A stretch of 33,088 nt of DNA from a virus: positions 1 through 33,088 of IMG/VR virus record IMGVR_UViG_3300048924_000588; one strand, given 5' to 3'. The notes under the pieces are model-generated. The model was not told the DNA's origin and searched no databases. It worked only from the letters and a program-made list of their open reading frames with translations. A program made the translations under genes and the position numbers. Shown here one piece after another: positions 28,720-33,088 of this stretch; position 1 is the first letter of the stretch; each line of letters opens with the position of its first letter.

Positions 28720-30282
28720 TTGGAAGCCTCTCTGCATTCAAGTAATCATTATACACCCATGAGCGCTGGCTCAAATTCTGCAGCTAGCTCTGGGTTTATT
28801 GACAGGTTTTCTTCTAGATTTAAACTTAGATTGGACCCAGATTGGAGTTATCGCCAAAAAAAGCTTTTCATACTCAAAAAGTTTCTCGATGGCTCTATCT
28901 ACGATAATCTTTCGCCTTTTCATACTGAGTTCACGGGTAATGACAATAATGGGCAATATATTACGTTAGCTAATCGACGACCATCTGTTACCTATAATCT
29001 TTGTAAAATTATCGTAGAAGAAAGTATTTCTCTACTATTTGGTGATGACCACTTTCCTGTAATTCGTTGCAATGAATATGAAAAAACTTCTACATTTTTA
29101 CAATACATAACTAGAACGTGCGGGTTAAAAAAAGTCATGTTGAATGCTGCGCGTGTTGGTTCAGTGGGTAGTTCTTGTATTGCCATTAAGGTGTTAGAGG
29201 AAAAATTTTATTTTGAGGCGTTAGAAACCAAAAATCTAACCCCAATTTTTAATAAAATGAAGCCTGATGAATTAGAAGAGGTGATCGAAAAAGTCAAAGT
29301 TGATGGCAGTACCCTAATATCCTTCGGATATAATATCTCTAAAGATGATTTGAATAAATTCTATTGGGTGAGGCGTGACTGGACTAAAAATGAAGAAATT
29401 TTTTATCAGCCTTATCTATGTGAGAAGGATGAGGATAGAGATTTTTCTCCAAACAAAGATGAAGAAAAATCAGCTACTCATAATTTTGGATTTGTTTCAT
29501 TGGTTTGGATAAAGAATCTACCTTCCGCAGCGATGATAGATGGTGCTTGTACTTTTGAAAGTATATTGGATATAAATATTGAGATTGATTACCAGTTAAG
29601 TCAGCTTGGTAGACTAATTAAATATAACTCTGATCCAACTTTTGTAATTAAAAATCCTTCTGCAATGGAGGGTTCTAAGCTAATTAAAAGTGTTGGTATT
29701 CTTAATCTAGATGAGAGTGGTGATGCATACTATGCGGAAATTTCTGGTAAATCATCAGAGCCCGCAATGAATTATGTAAAGATGTTACGTGAGTACGCTC
29801 TTGAGGTTGCAAGGGGTAATAGAACTAACCCTGATAAGATTAATGGAGTGCAATCTGGTAAAGCAATTCAAATGCTTAATTCATCTCTCATCTCGCTTGT
29901 TAGTGAAATGCGTATTACTTACGGCGATTATGGGTTATTACAAATATATAAAATGGTTTTAGACATCACAAATAATGCGAAGATAAAAGTAGATTATGGG
30001 GATTATCCTCCAGATAATAATGACAAGTGTGAAGACAATTTAGTGTTAGACTGGCCTGATTGGTATCCTCTTTCAGCTCAAGAGAAATATCAAGAAGCTC
30101 AAACACTAGCTAGCTATAAACAAAATAACATTCTTAGTACTAAGACTGCTGTTGAATCAATTGCTGATGAATATAATATTCTAGATATACCTAGTGAATT
30201 GAAAGATATTGAAAAAGAAAAAAAGCAAGAATATACTTTATCCAATAGCAATAGTAATATAGATAACAACAGTTCTAAGTAG
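28720..30282 (+). CDS. Portal protein (SPP1 gp6-like)
   Basis: 520 residues. Dodecameric head vertex through which DNA is pumped. Seen: FILKKFLDGSIYDNL, NRRPSVTYNLCKIIVEESIS, SLLFGDD, then FTFESILDINIEIDYQLSQL-type core (TFESILDINIEIDYQLSQLG), GVQSGKAIQML and LVLDWPDWYPLS, in the order of Gp6-type portals. TTG start at 28720 is supported by AAAGGA 9 bp upstream; ATG at 28759 is the alternative. Followed by a structured gap, then the scaffold gene. Confidence 0.9.
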   Translation: MEASLHSSNHYTPMSAGSNSAASSGFIDRFSSRFKLRLDPDWSYRQKKLFILKKFLDGSIYDNLSPFHTEFTGNDNNGQYITLANRRPSVTYNLCKIIVEESISLLFGDDHFPVIRCNEYEKTSTFLQYITRTCGLKKVMLNAARVGSVGSSCIAIKVLEEKFYFEALETKNLTPIFNKMKPDELEEVIEKVKVDGSTLISFGYNISKDDLNKFYWVRRDWTKNEEIFYQPYLCEKDEDRDFSPNKDEEKSATHNFGFVSLVWIKNLPSAAMIDGACTFESILDINIEIDYQLSQLGRLIKYNSDPTFVIKNPSAMEGSKLIKSVGILNLDESGDAYYAEISGKSSEPAMNYVKMLREYALEVARGNRTNPDKINGVQSGKAIQMLNSSLISLVSEMRITYGDYGLLQIYKMVLDITNNAKIKVDYGDYPPDNNDKCEDNLVLDWPDWYPLSAQEKYQEAQTLASYKQNNILSTKTAVESIADEYNILDIPSELKDIEKEKKQEYTLSNSNSNIDNNSSK

Positions 30283-30322
30283 TAGCGTGGTGCGCACTAT
30301 AAAATTAAGTGGTGCTTAATTT
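30279..30322 (+). repeat. Two TGGTG-loop hairpins before the scaffold gene
   Basis: First: stem GCG/CGC around TGGTG (30288-30292), extended by GTAGT paired with ACTAT across one bulged A (30279-30300, one G-U). Second: eight perfect pairs, AAATTAAG (30302-30309) with CTTAATTT (30315-30322), around the same TGGTG loop. Loops are identical while stems differ. Centres are 22 bp apart. Confidence 0.75.
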
Positions 30323-30344
30323 AAATTAGAATTAAAAGGTAATT

Positions 30345-30869
30345 ATGACAGTTGAAAATAAAAACGCTGGTGATGAAGGTAAAGCTACAGTTAGCTCTGT
30401 TGATTCTCAGGCTGAAACACTTGAGCGCGATGTAAAATGGCGAGCAAAGTATTCAGCAAAAGCTGAGGAGGCTGAAAACCTTAAAAAGCAAGCTGAAGCA
30501 GAAAAGAATGATCTCCAAGCGAAAATTGATAATACTGTTAAGCAAAGTCAAGCGATGCAAAAACGTGTTATTGAAGCTGAGTTAAAAGCTCAAGCAGTGA
30601 CAGCTGGTCTGCAAGATCTTGATTTTTTAAAAATGATCGATGTTTCTACATTGAAAATTTCAGAAGATGGTGGTATTGAAGGTCTTGAGAAGGCAATAAG
30701 TGATTTTAAAGCTTCAAAGCCTGCATTATTTGCAGCTGAGAAGAAAAGTAGCTCATCTAAAAATGAAAAGCTACCTAATGATAATGAGAAAGAAAACGCA
30801 TTTGATGCTTTCAAAGTAACGGATGAAGAATACCGTGCTAAGAAATCTGAAATGTTCGGAGTTTATTAA
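30345..30869 (+). CDS. Capsid scaffolding protein
   Basis: 174 residues, very charged, helical (EAENLKKQAEAEKNDLQAKI, then AMQKRVIEAELKAQAVTAGL), with a flexible S/K/N-rich linker and a basic end FKVTDEEYRAKKSEMFGVY. This layout and the position between portal and major capsid genes match phage scaffold (gp20-like). Guides procapsid assembly and is then lost. AAAGGTAATT precedes the ATG. Confidence 0.85.
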   Translation: MTVENKNAGDEGKATVSSVDSQAETLERDVKWRAKYSAKAEEAENLKKQAEAEKNDLQAKIDNTVKQSQAMQKRVIEAELKAQAVTAGLQDLDFLKMIDVSTLKISEDGGIEGLEKAISDFKASKPALFAAEKKSSSSKNEKLPNDNEKENAFDAFKVTDEEYRAKKSEMFGVY

Positions 30870-30891
30870 GTAAGTATTTTTAAGACTATCC

Positions 30892-30950
30892 AGATTTGCT
30901 TGAGTGGTGCTTAAGTAAGTCTCGGCTCGTTGAAGTGGTGCTTCTCCGAG
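30892..30950 (+). repeat. Two TGGTG-loop hairpins before the major capsid gene
   Basis: First: up to 13 pairs with three G-U wobbles (30892-30904 with 30910-30922) closed by a TGGTG loop at 30905-30909. Second: GAAG (30932-30935) and CTTC (30941-30944) around TGGTG (30936-30940), with an outer CTCGG/CCGAG stem that competes with the first hairpin. Centres are 31 bp apart. G-U pairs argue for RNA-level structure. Confidence 0.72.
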
Positions 30951-30992
30951 GTTAAGTCAATTTATTGATTTTAACTTTTGAGGAGCAGACCC

Positions 30993-32390
30993 ATGTTCGG
31001 TCCCAATGGCAATTTATTAACAAACGCAATCCAAACAAATATGTTACAACGCGGTTTTATTGACCCGTTGATTAACGAGCTCGTATACAGAGAAATCTCA
31101 GACAAAGAAGAATTTGAAGGGAAATGGGGTACCACAATTACTAAGACCAGAATGGGCTTAATGATTCCCAATATGAACCCCCTTGATCCATCTACAAATA
31201 CAAACATTGATAATGGTTTGACCCCGATTACCTATTCTGATGAGCAATATACAGTAGGTATTGCGCAATATCCTCAACCTGCCCCAAATGTTAACTTGCT
31301 CGATAACGAAATTGCGATTGCAAATTTTGCTATGGCTAACTCTGAACGTTTAGGTGTTGCTCAAGCAACTTGTGTTGATCGACTTGCCAGAGGTGCATTG
31401 TTTAATGCATATATGTCTGGAAATACCTTTATTACTGTCGCTGCTTCAAGTGTTACGCAAAGAGTAGATGATACTCGAGGCTTTCAAACAGTGGTTATTT
31501 CTACAGCTGGTGTTGGTGGTACTGTAGTGCCAGTTAGTGTAAGTAATCCTTTAGCTGTATTTGTTAATGGCGTTGCTAATACTGTTACTGGTTTCTCTAA
31601 TGACGTATCTAATATTTCAACTACTGCCGCAACAGGCGGAACATCTGGGACAATTACATTAGGCACCACGGCAAGTACTACTGCAGGTCAGGCAGTTATT
31701 AGCGCATTTGCCCCCTTCATTGTTAGACCTAACGGCAGATCTACTAGCTTTGCTATTCAATCAACTGACTTGTTAAACATGAAATCAATCTTGGCAGCTG
31801 TTACTTATCTTAGAAACAATAAAGTGCCAAAGATTCGCGGTCGTTATAATTTATTTTGTAATGCAACCTCGATGAATCAATTATTTCAAGATCCAGAATT
31901 CCAGCTTTTAAACTCGACTCGTGGTGTTAGTGATCCTGTTTACAAGAATGCGGAAGTAACAGAGTTTTTAGACGTTAGAATGATCATGACCACTGAAACC
32001 TATGTGCAAGCTGCTGGTGCTGTTGATGGGAGTATCACTATTCCTCAGGGTATCGAGCGTCCCATCGTTTGTGGAGCCGGCGTTCTTGTTGAAGAAGTTT
32101 TCACGCAAGGTTTAGATGCGATTAAGAATTTAAATGGACAGTTGGGAATTGGCCAAGTTAGTCAAAGTGCAGGCATGCGATTAATGCTACCACAAGCAAT
32201 TTCAAAGATGGGTTTTTCATATTACATTCGTCCGCCTATTGATCGCTTGATGCAAATCATGTCGCAAACATCCAACTATGTTGGTGGGTTTGTGGTTCCT
32301 ACTGATACAACTACAACTTCTGCAATTATTCCTACAGCGAGCAATAAGTATTATAAGCGGGCTGTAGTTATTGAAACTGCGAGTGGTTAA
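30993..32390 (+). CDS. Major capsid protein
   Basis: 465 residues from the ATG at 30993, with GAGGAG upstream; the open TTG frame at 30978 is not needed. Begins MFGPNGNLLTNAIQTNML. Contains EFEGKWGTTITKTRMGLMIP, a Ser/Thr/Gly-rich insert (about 155-250, beta-rich, like an I-domain), RYNLFCNATSMNQLF and QGIERPIVCGAGVLVEEVF. Pattern fits a HK97-fold capsid of the P22/N4-gp56-like types. Downstream of scaffold as expected. Confidence 0.88.
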   Translation: MFGPNGNLLTNAIQTNMLQRGFIDPLINELVYREISDKEEFEGKWGTTITKTRMGLMIPNMNPLDPSTNTNIDNGLTPITYSDEQYTVGIAQYPQPAPNVNLLDNEIAIANFAMANSERLGVAQATCVDRLARGALFNAYMSGNTFITVAASSVTQRVDDTRGFQTVVISTAGVGGTVVPVSVSNPLAVFVNGVANTVTGFSNDVSNISTTAATGGTSGTITLGTTASTTAGQAVISAFAPFIVRPNGRSTSFAIQSTDLLNMKSILAAVTYLRNNKVPKIRGRYNLFCNATSMNQLFQDPEFQLLNSTRGVSDPVYKNAEVTEFLDVRMIMTTETYVQAAGAVDGSITIPQGIERPIVCGAGVLVEEVFTQGLDAIKNLNGQLGIGQVSQSAGMRLMLPQAISKMGFSYYIRPPIDRLMQIMSQTSNYVGGFVVPTDTTTTSAIIPTASNKYYKRAVVIETASG

Positions 32391-32394
32391 CAAA

Positions 32395-32802
32395 ATGTCT
32401 AAATCAATTGTTAAAGCATTTACAGAAATACAAACTCCTCAGCCGCTGGTTGGGGAAAATTGCGTAGAATCTAATATTTTGCAACCCATAGTTGATGAAA
32501 ATCAGAATGAGCGGCAAGTTCCAGATCTTATGATAGAAGAAAGTACGGAGTCTGGATCTTCTAATATTTCGATGGAAGATTGTGAAGTAGATAAAGCTGA
32601 CGAAAAGAACAGAATTGCTGTGTTTTATGCAAACTGGATCGAGTCAACTTTGTTAGTTCCTGGAATGCCTAATTGCTATTTCCATTCATGGAAAATTCGG
32701 CAAATTGTTTCAGAGAAGAATGACATAGAACGTCTTATTTCTCTCAATGCTCCGATCAAGGTGTATATAGAAGATGGCTCTTACAGACGCGCAGAAGGAT
32801 AA
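32395..32802 (+). CDS. Head-associated hypothetical protein (135 aa)
   Basis: Not recognised. ATG at 32395, four bases after the capsid stop. The first 80 residues are acidic and low-complexity (QPIVDENQNE, EESTESGSSNIS); the last 55 (YANWIESTLLVPGMPNCYF, then IERLISLNAPIKVYIEDG) look folded. Same position as small head-completion or decoration proteins. Overlaps the next gene by 29 bp. Confidence 0.6.
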   Translation: MSKSIVKAFTEIQTPQPLVGENCVESNILQPIVDENQNERQVPDLMIEESTESGSSNISMEDCEVDKADEKNRIAVFYANWIESTLLVPGMPNCYFHSWKIRQIVSEKNDIERLISLNAPIKVYIEDGSYRRAEG

Positions 32803-33088
32803 TGTAAGAAGACACTTAGGGTATCCTGTTTATGGTAACGGGATAACTGCGTCTCCTCCTTCCTTCGGCTATCGGTATTATGAGTGGTATTTAATTTTAG
32901 AATATCGTTTAAATAATTTATCTGCTAATCAAGAAGATTTGTTAATAAACGAATATGTTACAAGATGTGATAATGCATTAACTGCTATTCAAACCGCATC
33001 ATCAAATTTAGATACTGATAGAGCTGCCGTTTGGTATCACAATAAAAATGAAGTAAGAGATAGATTGAATTTTTACCGATTACAATGT
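32774..33088 (+). CDS. Head-tail connector/adaptor protein, partial (window end)
   Basis: At least 105 residues, still open at the last base. Begins MALTDAQKDNVRRHLGYPVY, continues FGYRYYEWYLILEYRLNNLS. The LTDAQKxxVRRHLGYP start is found in phage proteins encoded just downstream of the capsid gene and predicted to be helical head-completion adaptors. The remainder lies beyond the window. Confidence 0.7.
   Translation, partial: MALTDAQKDNVRRHLGYPVYGNGITASPPSFGYRYYEWYLILEYRLNNLSANQEDLLINEYVTRCDNALTAIQTASSNLDTDRAAVWYHNKNEVRDRLNFYRLQC

Overview
This window is the left end of an integrated temperate, tailed-phage prophage (about 30.4 kb visible) joined to about 2.6 kb of host chromosome. DNA is AT-rich, most likely from a low-GC gammaproteobacterium. 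A Legionellales-type host is possible, but nothing here proves it. The host part (1-2664) holds a sugar/proton symporter, a convergent membrane acyltransferase, and a displaced 3' half of a tRNA-Lys(CTT) gene that marks the attachment site. The intact tRNA-Lys should lie at the other prophage end, beyond the window.

Left arm, minus strand (2812-9300): tyrosine integrase and DUF4224 excisionase-like protein (overlapping), small proteins, an SPFH-domain lipoprotein, a coiled-coil protein, a structured intergenic element resembling a degenerate tRNA, a candidate annealase, a PD-(D/E)XK exonuclease and four small genes. All can be transcribed from one promoter (PL, 9329-9357).

Immunity region (9301-12600): PL with operators OL; three rightward genes for small exported cysteine-containing proteins with their own promoter and terminator; three leftward small genes; a CI-like repressor; operators OR; and a YdaS-type Cro. 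Operators share the form ACAG-N7-CTGT and are placed as in lambda. The repressor appears to lack both catalytic residues of the S24/LexA autocleavage dyad, so induction may not follow the usual RecA route.

Replication and early right arm (12709-20473): a winged-helix protein, an origin-like block (four iterons, three tandem AT-rich 13-mers, a perfect DnaA box), a RusA resolvase, and about 25 mostly tiny, often ATGA-overlapping genes, including DUF6915-, DUF7352-, Lar- and DUF551-like proteins and an HD hydrolase of the MESH1/SpoT type. No helicase, primase or polymerase is visible, so host replication proteins are presumably used.

Late region (20881-33088): GH108 endolysin, holin, small terminase, tail fibre cluster, large terminase, portal, scaffold, major capsid protein, a head protein and a partial connector gene cut by the window end. 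The intergenic gaps before the endolysin, portal, scaffold and capsid genes carry nine copies of a GTGG-core element. Copies in a gap are spaced 22, 31 or 42 bp apart, near whole helical turns, and four of them are hairpins with an invariant TGGTG loop. This is the feature I find most worth a second look.
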